The notes below the pieces were generated by a model. That model saw nothing but the letters and a program-made list of their open reading frames with translations. It was not told the origin of the DNA and made no database searches. Below, piece after piece: positions 17,577-26,281 of a DNA stretch of 44,706 nt. Made by a program: the position numbers and the translations under genes. The first letter of the stretch is position 1. Each line of letters opens with the position of its first letter. Origin of the DNA: an uncultured Kiritimatiellota bacterium (GTDB taxonomy: Bacteria; Verrucomicrobiota; Kiritimatiellia; RFP12; UBA1067). Where the stretch lies: the NCBI GenBank assembly GCA_934667425.1, contig CAKULV010000028.1, forward strand, positions 1 to 44,706, read 5' to 3'.

Positions 17577-17744
17577 CTATGCTGCGGACAGAAAATCATG
17601 CCAAACTGCAATCTTTTCACCGTCCTTGTTCAGGAACGCGCACAGCGTCTCGCAGGCATTGCGGCACTGCCCGGTGGCCTCTCTCACCTCCACCGTCTCG
17701 CCCTCGTCGCCGGCAATCAGTTTCTTGAGTTCTTCAAGTGTCAT
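17577..17744 (-). pseudogene. N-terminal AlbA_2 fragment (55 residues)
   Basis: Reads MTLEELKKLIAGDEGETVEV, then a GQ...ETLCAFLNKDGEKIAV segment: the start of a second AlbA_2 protein of a different subfamily from the full gene beside it (usual form SETVEFKE...TGQ...ETLCAFLN). It stops after FLSAA, before the Gly-rich strand, so the domain is incomplete. ATG at 17744 overlaps the previous TGA as ATGA. Probably a remnant, though the intact coupling leaves a small functional peptide possible. Confidence 0.6.
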
Positions 17745-17920
17745 ATAGCGCCTCCGCAAGACATTTTACTACAAGACGCACCATCGCAGGCATTAAAACA
17801 ACCGATCACCCAGCCATTGTCATTATCGTACCTGACCTTATGCAACTCATCATCCTTCATTCGCGATAACAATTGCCCGCTATCGCCACTAGCAAATATA
17901 TTCGTTGGAGTTATTGTCAT
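17741..17920 (-). CDS. Small ORF, 59 residues, unknown
   Basis: Begins MTITPTNIFASGDSGQLLSR and ends CSKMSCGGAI. It has three cysteines near the C-terminus (residues about 44-55) and a DELHKVRYDNDNGWVIG stretch that looks like a beta-hairpin. No family recognised. Both ends are coupled: its ATG overlaps the stop of the 72-residue ORF and its TGA overlaps the ATG of the AlbA_2 fragment, each as ATGA. This placement is the main reason to accept it. Confidence 0.5.
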   Translation of the reverse strand: MTITPTNIFASGDSGQLLSRMKDDELHKVRYDNDNGWVIGCFNACDGASCSKMSCGGAI

Positions 17921-18135
17921 GCCTTAGTCTCCTTCTTACTCCAACTCTTACCGAACAAAGCACCTTGATCGTCAGAGAGATGGAGGACGGCAAGTCGTTC
18001 AAGATCGGCACATGTCTGTGAATCGTATGAATCGACCTCGCCCGACACATAGAAGTTCCCGTCCTGCACCACGGCAAAATCGATCGCCGACGCCTGCTTC
18101 GGATCAAGTTTCTCTCTTTTCGGCAACCAGTTCAT
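17917..18135 (-). CDS. Small ORF, 72 residues, unknown
   Basis: An acidic, soluble protein (MNWLPKREKLDPKQASAIDF...) with a predicted strand-rich middle (FAVVQDGNFYVSGEVD) and a helix (CADLERLAVLHLSD). I recognise no domain. It starts with an ATGA overlap at the end of the HEPN-like gene and ends with an ATGA overlap onto the 59-residue ORF. Its position suggests an accessory or inhibitor for the upstream HEPN/STAND pair; that is inference. Confidence 0.6.
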   Translation of the reverse strand: MNWLPKREKLDPKQASAIDFAVVQDGNFYVSGEVDSYDSQTCADLERLAVLHLSDDQGALFGKSWSKKETKA

Positions 18136-19142
18136 GTTACTTTTTCGCCTTCATTCGTCGCTACACCGCTACAAGGATTACCCATCTGTCTTATCATTAA
18201 ATTAGTCGCCAAAAGCAAGTTCTTGATATCCGGACGCATAAATATTTCAACCTGACTACAAAATGCCGTCACGCACCACTCCAATGTACATGAGTATAAC
18301 TCATCTATCTCACCATTATACTTTTCCAAGATGCTTATCAGACTATCATCATACCAAGGGAAATCAGTTTCATAACGCAACCCTGATGGGAATTGCTCAT
18401 TCGTTGGTAGTTCTGTTGTCTGCGTGAAACATTCTTTCACCAAAAGATTTTTAAGTTCTTGATGGATTTGAAAAGCATCTTGAAAACCTTCCCCCGCGAA
18501 TATTCTACCCCCTTCCATCGCAGCACCCTCGTGAACAACTAAGTTGCGAAGTTTATAACTTACAATCACAGGCCACTTCCATCGAGCCGGCAAAATCCCA
18601 GACAAGGAAAATCCATCTGGCCGATCTTGTTTTCTCACATTACTCTCTTCTTTTTTGCCACCCAGCCCTTCTTGATTATCTTGCCGTTCCTGTTTTTTCT
18701 CTATAAACGAGCTATACAACTGAGGGTTTCGTTTCTGATTTGGATTACCCCCTATCGAAACAGGTCCGATCAATCGTCCACAGACATTAGCCAGCCGGTC
18801 ATACAACGCCCATACAGCCATCAAGTATTTTGACAATGCGAAACAACGTTGAATAACATACGGCGAGTCTTGAGATAGCCCTTTTTGACGAACGTACTCT
18901 TTCCACATTTCATCCGACCGAACATCACCAAGCTCTTTCAACTCTTTAAGCGCCGCATTCCTTAATTCGCAGACCGCTAACGTTTTCTGCAGATACGACG
19001 ATAATTCAGCTCGATTCCCCCACATTTTATAACAACATTCAGGGATCTTCAAGTTGGAGCTACCCGATGCGAGTTGCACTTTCTGATTTATCGCGTCCAA
19101 CTTTGATACCATTGAAACAATAACCGTATCAAGCTCCGTCAT
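18132..19142 (-). CDS. HEPN-like protein, partner of the STAND-like NTPase
   Basis: 336 residues, almost wholly alpha-helical. Residues 199-204 read RNLVVH, an R-x4-H motif with asparagine after the arginine as in HEPN ribonucleases, inside SYKLRNLVVHEG; the earlier helix ALYDRLANVCGRL fits the HEPN bundle. Residues about 145-178 form a charged low-complexity linker. The start at ATG 19142 lies 14 nt inside the end of the NTPase gene. HEPN domains are metal-independent RNases widely used as toxin-like effectors in defence. The assignment rests on one motif and fold impression, so it is tentative. Confidence 0.55.
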   Translation of the reverse strand: MTELDTVIVSMVSKLDAINQKVQLASGSSNLKIPECCYKMWGNRAELSSYLQKTLAVCELRNAALKELKELGDVRSDEMWKEYVRQKGLSQDSPYVIQRCFALSKYLMAVWALYDRLANVCGRLIGPVSIGGNPNQKRNPQLYSSFIEKKQERQDNQEGLGGKKEESNVRKQDRPDGFSLSGILPARWKWPVIVSYKLRNLVVHEGAAMEGGRIFAGEGFQDAFQIHQELKNLLVKECFTQTTELPTNEQFPSGLRYETDFPWYDDSLISILEKYNGEIDELYSCTLEWCVTAFCSQVEIFMRPDIKNLLLATNLMIRQMGNPCSGVATNEGEKVT

Positions 19143-22100
19143 GACGCTCCTCCTCGGCACGAGCTTCTGCAATGCGCAATTCTTCCTTTGCACATTTAAG
19201 GACCCATGCTCGATAATGCCGCATGGACGAATCCACTGGCTCTGCGTCAAAAAGCTTTTGAGCTTCCTCAACCGCAACAATAACTTCTTGCGGGACAGTA
19301 CCGACACGCCAAGATCCGGCACTCATTTTCGGTTGAAACCCAGCATACACATGATAACGATCTCTAATGCTAAAATTCTCACAACATTTACAAACGGCAC
19401 GCAACACACGTACCCACCCCGTCGACTCTCGTTTACACATTGCAGACAAATTAGCCACAAGATACAGGTCATCCGTTATGTGCTCGCCACTACACCTCAA
19501 ATACTTTTCAACGAACTCAGCAATATAATCCGCCTCTGGGTCCAACTGCGAAAGACACTTAGGAAGCTCATATAGCGTCACAAAACTACGCCGTGACACT
19601 GCAATCCTACAAATGTCATCAAATGCAGAGCGATCATCTAACACGCACCAATCTAGCGCATTAAATTCAAATGGGAATAAACGGAACTCGGCATATGGTA
19701 CGCCCTTGTCTTCTATTTCGAGTCGTGTCTTAATAAACAAATAGAAATCTCGCATCCCCCACCGGACACCCGACCGCCGTGCCAATTCTTGCATTTCATA
19801 ATGTGCAAAAATATTTCCGTCTAACTTGCGATCCAATATTTGTTGAAGTATCCATGCCATTGGGATTGCCGTCGGCACCCAGCCATAACGCAATACAGCT
19901 AGCCACAACCATTTGACAAAAGAGACGACACACGCCGACACTTCTGCGGCACCACCAATCGAATCCCAAGTAGCACACAACCGCGCCTTCACCATCTCCC
20001 CATCAACCACCATAAAAGCCGGCAAAACCAAAGACATCTCTCGCGTTGAGAAACCTCTCGCTTCATCCAATATAACTTCCAACTCAAACTGATTCAATTG
20101 CCCAAGCGAATACGGATCTACATTGGCAAATATTTCCAACAAGACTTCTTTGGGTTTAAGCGCAAATTCCAAAATCTTCACCAAAACCTTTTTCACAGCC
20201 ATGTCGCAATCAACCTTCTTGGCCACGCAATACACATCTTTACACCACTGCAAGGCAAAGTCCCGTTCTATCTGATTTGTACGCGCGCCTTTCAGCACCG
20301 ACTTAACATAAAGCATCGCCACGTTATCGGGTTCAAGTTTTGGATCGTGCGAGGCAATACAACTCGCCAATTCTCTGACACGAATTCCATCCGCCAGATC
20401 ATTTTTAGCTCCTCTCGCCGCGGACAAATATTTCTTCACCAAATCGAAAAAACCATACCACTCATCAACGGATTCAGTGCTCTCCAATTTCTGCGCCACG
20501 CGATTTATCTCTGCTTGCACCTCTTGTTGGGTACAAAACTTAAACAATGTTTCAAATTGCCACTCCTCATTTTCATGTGGTATTGCCTCGCACTGACGCG
20601 CCAGAGCAACTGGATGTTTCGACTCATCTCCATATTCAAGATACCAACTCCATATATCTCGCGCAATCGTAAATTCTGGCAACGAAATCTTCCCTCGGGC
20701 TTTCGAAACTTTCAGCACAGACAATAACTCGTCCTCAATATATTTTCTATATTCCCGGACATATTCTTGCGGCAACCCTCCCATCCCAATTGCAAATGAA
20801 AATGCCTGATGGGATTTTACCAGCAACCGCCAATAAGACAAGCAGACATCTTCAGGTGTCCCAGCATCACACAAACGATCAAACAACATGTCTCGTAACG
20901 CCACACAACGATTCCATTGCGGACATCCCGGATGAACACACCCACGCACAAATGTCACACTATAATGGGAGGATTTAATACTTTCACGCTGAGGATTGAG
21001 CAATGATTCTGCAACAGCATACAAAGACTTTTCTGTCGCCACATTTTGCAAATTCGGTACTATGTCATTATATGCAACCTGTTGATACCAGCGATCCCCT
21101 TCCGTGTCAACAAGCAGCTTTTTCAAACTTCCAACGCACGTATTCCCCCACTCGAGCCTAAACCTTCCCTCATCTTCCGCCTTGCACCACGCCAAGATTT
21201 CCCCAAAATATCTTTTAGCTGTAGCATAATCCCTAACACATCTCGCATACTGAAACAAACCGTTACCAGCCTTAGCCATTACGTCTGCATAAGAGACCTC
21301 CATCAGCCCCAAGGTCGGATTCCCAATTGGGCAATTCTCCTTTGGACTAAGTCGGACTGCCTTTAATATTTCCAAGGCACGATCAGGATCGGCCCATCCC
21401 ACATTTTCGAGTAGATCTACTATTGTATACTGGGCTGTTGTATTTTGTTCCTTTGCCGAAACCGCAAACGCATCAAAAATCGGACTCAAAAACACATCCG
21501 CATTATCCGCCTCCAAGTATGAAACGGCCATATTTGAAAGCGTCCTAAGGACGACTCCAGGATTGTAAATACGACCGTTTACCATGTCACCAACGAACTG
21601 TTCGCCTTTACTCGATACGACATATGACTGCCCGTCACCCTTGGACAGCAACCAATCTCGCAATATCTCTTGACGGAATATTGCAGGTTCAACAGCATAA
21701 CACCGCTTGTTTACACCCCAATTTCTCACAAGCCCACACTTCACCAATTCGGCCAACACATCCCCTATATCTTCCTTGACCCCGGCATATTCATGGAGAA
21801 AGTCGAATTCACCATTTTTCGCACCGCCAGCACTCAACTGCAACTGCTCCCACGCAGACAACCATTTCAGAACAATCCGTGCGGCCGGTTGCATCTCCAG
21901 TCTGATATTCTCCACGCAAGAATCAATCACTTTGGCAACCACTTCGGGGAAATGCTCCGGCACCACAATCTTTGGATACTTTAAGCATGTCTCCAGCAAC
22001 AAACACAACCACCCCGGAAAACCTTGCGTTAAGGCGAAAAGATCGATGGACTGAACGGCCGCTGAAAAATTCCCAACACTTTTGCATTTCGCCACCAATT

Positions 22101-23067
22101 CATTGACCATCACTTTCGTCAAAGGCTCAAGCTCAAAATGATCCTCGGCAAAGCCAACCATAGCCAAGGGGCGCAAAACAAAATCTGCATTCTCCAGGTG
22201 ACAACCAATAATGACCTTCCATTTTACTCGTTCCGTTACATTGAGCTGTCCAATAATTCGTTGTGTCAATCTTAAATCATCAAGATCATCTACAACCAAA
22301 CATGTCGGATCATTCCCACTCAGAAGTTCAAACCATTTAGTCGATGCCATCATATTGGCCGTATCCGCCCAATATGTTTTCCAACCTCGCTTCGACAACT
22401 CAACCAGAACCTCGTAAAGAAATCGGCTAAGTCCCGCGCCATGGTTTCCCACTACTGGCAGAATGCGCTTCTCTCCTTCTGCAAAAGAAATCGTACGACG
22501 CAATGCATCATCCCTACCTATCAAATCAACATCAACAAAGCTTTTACCCGGACTCGTTTCTGTCAGATATTCATACGCTTCATGCAAACCCCACAACACG
22601 CGATTTTCACCCTCAAAAAAAACAGTTGATATCTCACGGTGCTTATACAACAACTGTTCCAATTCCTCAATCCCCCAATAAGTCGCATCCGTGAAACCCT
22701 CATTTCTGAACGCCTTTACTACTTCGTCCCACTTTTTAATATCATTAGGATTTTTACGGATATTCGCCACTAACACCCAATGCGTTGCGTTCTTCCAATG
22801 GACAAAATTAGGATGCGTAGGATCCTTGTACTTTTTAATCTTTCCCAACTCACCATGAGCTACCTCAACCGCCCTCGCCATATCCATCCCGCTATAATAC
22901 TTCGCCTGATAGACCGTTAAACCATCCCCTGACCGAGCATCTTGCCCACTGTCTTTTCCCGGACGGCCAAATAGTACCGCCGTGGAATCTTCGGCAAACA
23001 CAAGGGCGTGCATAAGGCTTTCAAAAGCCCCTCCACCATTTATCATTCCCCAATTCAACATTGCCAT
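19129..23067 (-). CDS. Mrr-like nuclease / STAND-like NTPase with lysine-less Walker A
   Basis: 1312 residues. N-terminal PD-(D/E)XK domain of Mrr type: AFESLMHALVF, GKDSGQDA (37-44) and QAK (54-56) supply the metal-binding residues. An NTPase module follows: GNHGAGLSR (207-215) stands where GxxGxGKS/T is expected, with Leu213 replacing the catalytic lysine, and TCLVVDDLDD (255-264) is Walker B. The remaining 900 residues are helical, repeat-like, suited to sensing. This is the architecture of Avs/STAND antiviral proteins (effector-NTPase-sensor). A+T-rich relative to flanks, so likely acquired. ATG 23067 has AAGGA about 10 nt upstream. Overlaps the HEPN-like gene by 14 nt. Confidence 0.75.
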   Translation of the reverse strand: MAMLNWGMINGGGAFESLMHALVFAEDSTAVLFGRPGKDSGQDARSGDGLTVYQAKYYSGMDMARAVEVAHGELGKIKKYKDPTHPNFVHWKNATHWVLVANIRKNPNDIKKWDEVVKAFRNEGFTDATYWGIEELEQLLYKHREISTVFFEGENRVLWGLHEAYEYLTETSPGKSFVDVDLIGRDDALRRTISFAEGEKRILPVVGNHGAGLSRFLYEVLVELSKRGWKTYWADTANMMASTKWFELLSGNDPTCLVVDDLDDLRLTQRIIGQLNVTERVKWKVIIGCHLENADFVLRPLAMVGFAEDHFELEPLTKVMVNELVAKCKSVGNFSAAVQSIDLFALTQGFPGWLCLLLETCLKYPKIVVPEHFPEVVAKVIDSCVENIRLEMQPAARIVLKWLSAWEQLQLSAGGAKNGEFDFLHEYAGVKEDIGDVLAELVKCGLVRNWGVNKRCYAVEPAIFRQEILRDWLLSKGDGQSYVVSSKGEQFVGDMVNGRIYNPGVVLRTLSNMAVSYLEADNADVFLSPIFDAFAVSAKEQNTTAQYTIVDLLENVGWADPDRALEILKAVRLSPKENCPIGNPTLGLMEVSYADVMAKAGNGLFQYARCVRDYATAKRYFGEILAWCKAEDEGRFRLEWGNTCVGSLKKLLVDTEGDRWYQQVAYNDIVPNLQNVATEKSLYAVAESLLNPQRESIKSSHYSVTFVRGCVHPGCPQWNRCVALRDMLFDRLCDAGTPEDVCLSYWRLLVKSHQAFSFAIGMGGLPQEYVREYRKYIEDELLSVLKVSKARGKISLPEFTIARDIWSWYLEYGDESKHPVALARQCEAIPHENEEWQFETLFKFCTQQEVQAEINRVAQKLESTESVDEWYGFFDLVKKYLSAARGAKNDLADGIRVRELASCIASHDPKLEPDNVAMLYVKSVLKGARTNQIERDFALQWCKDVYCVAKKVDCDMAVKKVLVKILEFALKPKEVLLEIFANVDPYSLGQLNQFELEVILDEARGFSTREMSLVLPAFMVVDGEMVKARLCATWDSIGGAAEVSACVVSFVKWLWLAVLRYGWVPTAIPMAWILQQILDRKLDGNIFAHYEMQELARRSGVRWGMRDFYLFIKTRLEIEDKGVPYAEFRLFPFEFNALDWCVLDDRSAFDDICRIAVSRRSFVTLYELPKCLSQLDPEADYIAEFVEKYLRCSGEHITDDLYLVANLSAMCKRESTGWVRVLRAVCKCCENFSIRDRYHVYAGFQPKMSAGSWRVGTVPQEVIVAVEEAQKLFDAEPVDSSMRHYRAWVLKCAKEELRIAEARAEEERHDGA

Positions 23068-23121
23068 ACTATTGTGTCCTTTTTGTTATTAGCGCTCCAA
23101 CACTCCCTCGGTCTTTACCGC

Positions 23122-24357
23122 TCATCCATTTCCTTTGGCGACTTCCCCTAATGCCACGGGCATCGTCAAAGCATGATCGCCTTTGAGCAAGCCAGTATCG
23201 GAACGACTGAAAATGGACTGCAGGACTATCTGCCGCGTGTTTTCATCGTTTGCGACATCACTATCCTTAATCAGCGCAAGATACACCCGTGTCAATTGGA
23301 AACGCTCGCGGTAATCACGCGAGAGATGGAATGAGCTAATCGCAATGCGCGTAAACAAGTGAATCAAATAACCTGCAACAGACATAAGCGCAACGAAAAT
23401 CAGGCTCGCTCGAATCGTTGCCGCATCAAACTTCGTATGCTCAAACAGAGGTATGCATTCAGCATCCATCAACAATGCCATAAGCCACCCGAAAACAACC
23501 GCGCCAGACAAAAAAGCTACGAACATAAACACCCATCCTCGGCACAAATACGACTTCGCCAACTCATCCCAATACTCCGCCGGCCCCTTAAGTTGCAAAA
23601 GCTTCGTATATGTGTTCTCCAGAACCTTTATCCGCTTCTGATAATCTTGCTCAAACTGTTTTGCCGAATCATCTGCGGCTTTCAGGTGCTCAGCAAACTT
23701 TGTATTGTCATCCTCAAACTGCTTTTTGCGGTCGGCGTCAAACGCCGCTTTCTTCGCCTCAAAATCCGCAACTCGCCCGTCGTAATCCGTCCGCTGTTGC
23801 ACACCAAGCGCGGCCAGGGACTCCAACTCTCGCCTATACCCCACAATGTCTTCAGACAAAAAATCCCTGCTTCGAAGACGGACAGCTGCATCTGCCGCCG
23901 CCAACATCCATGTTGCATCAACACGATAGCCAAATCTGCCGACACCCATCGCCACGCAAAATGCTGCAGAAGCACGACTTCTGTATACCTGATCATCTTG
24001 ATATTCTTTACGATACGCAATCAATAATTGTCCAAGCCTCGACCGCGAAGATACACATGCGTGAACCTCGAATGTATCTGTTTTGAAAGCACATAGCGCA
24101 CTACGAATCTGGTTTATCACACCTTGTTTCAGTCCCCCATCACCGACATGCGCTACAATCTGATTTAAGGCATTCTTAATTTGTTCGTATTGCGCAAAGA
24201 TAGAATAATCAACGTTACGCCACGCCGCCATTTCCTCATCCAAATACCTCATCAACGGCCCAGTTGACTCAAACCGCACCTTTGCTTTGTCCGGCAAAAT
24301 CATAAACTCCTGATCGCTTTCAGGAATCGCCAAGCCATAATCTACATTCTCTGCCAT
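23122..24357 (-). CDS. DUF6161-like coiled-coil membrane protein
   Basis: 411 residues. A soluble helical N-terminal part is followed by a charged coiled coil (about 190-255), two membrane segments (about 274-297 and 313-336), then a helical tail with RERFQLTRVYLALIKDSDVA and NTRQIVLQSIFSRSDTGLLKGD, which I recall as the DUF6161 signature; DUF6161 proteins are reported in phage-defence settings as putative membrane effectors. ATG at 24357 has AAGGAG 6 nt upstream. The 54-bp gap to the NTPase gene and same strand suggest cotranscription. A role in membrane disruption is inference. Confidence 0.7.
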   Translation of the reverse strand: MAENVDYGLAIPESDQEFMILPDKAKVRFESTGPLMRYLDEEMAAWRNVDYSIFAQYEQIKNALNQIVAHVGDGGLKQGVINQIRSALCAFKTDTFEVHACVSSRSRLGQLLIAYRKEYQDDQVYRSRASAAFCVAMGVGRFGYRVDATWMLAAADAAVRLRSRDFLSEDIVGYRRELESLAALGVQQRTDYDGRVADFEAKKAAFDADRKKQFEDDNTKFAEHLKAADDSAKQFEQDYQKRIKVLENTYTKLLQLKGPAEYWDELAKSYLCRGWVFMFVAFLSGAVVFGWLMALLMDAECIPLFEHTKFDAATIRASLIFVALMSVAGYLIHLFTRIAISSFHLSRDYRERFQLTRVYLALIKDSDVANDENTRQIVLQSIFSRSDTGLLKGDHALTMPVALGEVAKGNG

Positions 24358-24393
24358 GATCTCTCCTTGAAATTACATATTAAAATAAGATTC

Positions 24394-25212
24394 TCACTGT
24401 TGATGATTGTCGCGTTCTATAAATAGGTGACGTTCCCCAGCAAAAGGCAACATTGCAAGACTCCGAATTGACACAAATGACTCTCCGCCAAGAACAATAT
24501 GATCGAACAATCGAACTCCGACGATTTCCGCTACATCAAGTAGCGACTTCGTCTGCGCAATGTCGCGTGGGCCAGGCGTCGGATTGCCACACGGATGGTT
24601 GTGAGCCACAACAATTGAATTCGCGCCCCAGCGGATCGCATGCTTGAAAATTTCGCGCGGATGCATGATCACCCCATCGGTCGTGCCACGAGAGACCAGG
24701 AATGGTTCGCAAATCGGCCGACGGTCAGCGTCGAGCGGCAACACGAACACATTCTCCTGTTCGTCGTCCGCCGCGAAATAAACACGAAAAATCCGATACG
24801 CGTCCTCTGGCGTTCGGACTTTCATGCCATGAATGTCATCGGGAGACAATCGTTGACGACGATAACCAAGCTCAAATGCCGCCGATAATTCAAGACACTT
24901 AACTGGCCCAAAACCCTTAATCCGCTTATCCGGATTTTGTTTGTTAAACTCTTTAACCCGATTCTCGATTGTTCGCCAGTCCGACGTAATCAATGCCTTT
25001 AACGAGCCGAACACTGCAATGAGCCGTCTCGCCAGTTCCTTGACATTACAGCCATGCGAACCCGTCCGCAGAAGAATAGCAATCAAATCCTCATCCGAAA
25101 CCAATCTCGGATTAGGTGCCCGCCGAAGCTGCTCTCGCGGCATCGCATCCGGCATCGTTTTCTTCGTGAACTGATTACGCAGTTCTTCTGGGAGTGTTTC
25201 ACCTTTGCGCAT
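24394..25212 (-). CDS. radC: RadC-family JAB-domain protein
   Basis: 272 residues with an N-terminal UPF0758/HhH part (VSDEDLIAILLRTGSHGCNVKELARRL, KGFGPVKCLELSAAFELG) and a C-terminal JAB/MPN domain. The zinc motif reads HNHPCGNPTPGPRD; the histidines and final aspartate of H-x-H...D are kept, while the usual serines are cysteine and glycine. RadC-like proteins are frequent on mobile elements and in defence islands; a DNA-repair role is not established. The ATG at 25212 shares one base with the rhuM stop (TGATG). Confidence 0.88.
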   Translation of the reverse strand: MRKGETLPEELRNQFTKKTMPDAMPREQLRRAPNPRLVSDEDLIAILLRTGSHGCNVKELARRLIAVFGSLKALITSDWRTIENRVKEFNKQNPDKRIKGFGPVKCLELSAAFELGYRRQRLSPDDIHGMKVRTPEDAYRIFRVYFAADDEQENVFVLPLDADRRPICEPFLVSRGTTDGVIMHPREIFKHAIRWGANSIVVAHNHPCGNPTPGPRDIAQTKSLLDVAEIVGVRLFDHIVLGGESFVSIRSLAMLPFAGERHLFIERDNHQQ

Positions 25213-26276
25213 CAACGACCTTCCTTGTCGTCAGGAGTCTCATCGCCTTTCGGACCTTCATCGTCCTCAAGTTCCGAAATGTCACGTTCCAGCTCTTCCA
25301 AGCTGGCCTTACGTTCCTCCTCGCGCAATCGTCCACGGTATTCTTCCAATCGAAGCGCCGCTGTTTCTTCGGCAACCTCATGCCGAATCTTCCCCGCATC
25401 CCTCAGTAGTTCTCGGCCGTTCAGCGTCAGAATGCCGTCAAGTTTGGCAATCCAATCATTCATCGTCATTGCCACGTGGCGTCCCGCCTGTGCTTCAGCA
25501 AAGGCAAGGTACTGTTCAACCAACAGACCTAGATCCTTCATCTCGCTTTCGTTGAGGTAATTCTTGGCCGTCACCGCATCTTGCTGGGTAATGCGCCGCG
25601 GATCCTTCTTGTCATAGGACTGCATACCCATAAACGGCAAAGACGCATTCGCCCGATGTACGACAATCTCCGCCGTCGTCTCCTTGCTAATGGCCCACAG
25701 CAACTTGTTTTGCACAATCTTGAAGAATCGAATGGTACGAAAATCTTTTGGATCGTAATCAACACTTGTCGTGTAGATGTCTTTGACCTTCTGGTAAAAC
25801 ACGCGCTCCGAAAGCCGAATTTGGCGAATGCGCTCCTGTAATTCGTCGAAATAGGTCGAGTTCCTCCCTGTTTTCATTCTTTCGTCATCAAGTGCGAATC
25901 CCTTGATGATATACTCGCGTAAAACCTTTGTCGCCCAGATGCGGAACTGCGTAGCGCGAGCTGAATTGACACGATACCCAACGGCAATAATGGCATCAAG
26001 ATTGTAGTGCTTTATCTGCCGCGTCACCTGACGATCCCCCTCCGATCGAACTACTGAAAAAATTTCAGTAGTTGCCGATTCTTTCAATTCTCCCTCGTCA
26101 TAGATGTTTTTCAAGTGCTTAACGATGTTATCGGAACCACACCCGAAGAGCTGTGCCATCGCCGCCTGCGTCAACCAAGCGGTTTCGCCCACAATCCGAA
26201 CATTGACATGAACCTGCCCGTCTTGCGAGGTGTAGATCACAATCGGGTTCTCGTCGTCCTTCCGTTTCTCTTCCAT
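25212..26276 (-). CDS. RhuM-family protein
   Basis: 354 residues. The sequence IVIYTSQDGQVHVNVRIVGETAWLTQAAMAQLFGCG, ...ATTEIFSVVRSEGDRQVTR and LDAIIAVGYRVNSARATQFRIWAT is characteristic of RhuM/virulence-associated proteins, which sit in many type I restriction loci and mobile islands without a proven activity. The C-terminal 60 residues are a charged coiled coil. The ATG at 26276 has GGAGGG 9 nt upstream; an ATG at 26285 overlaps the methylase stop as ATGA but has no room for the ribosome site. Confidence 0.85.
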   Translation of the reverse strand: MEEKRKDDENPIVIYTSQDGQVHVNVRIVGETAWLTQAAMAQLFGCGSDNIVKHLKNIYDEGELKESATTEIFSVVRSEGDRQVTRQIKHYNLDAIIAVGYRVNSARATQFRIWATKVLREYIIKGFALDDERMKTGRNSTYFDELQERIRQIRLSERVFYQKVKDIYTTSVDYDPKDFRTIRFFKIVQNKLLWAISKETTAEIVVHRANASLPFMGMQSYDKKDPRRITQQDAVTAKNYLNESEMKDLGLLVEQYLAFAEAQAGRHVAMTMNDWIAKLDGILTLNGRELLRDAGKIRHEVAEETAALRLEEYRGRLREEERKASLEELERDISELEDDEGPKGDETPDDKEGR

Positions 26277-26281
26277 AAAGA

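Noticed and set aside
18627..22694. Several 60-220-residue plus-strand frames opposite the STAND-like gene
   Set aside because: No motifs or ribosome sites; expected by chance on the strand opposite a long gene.
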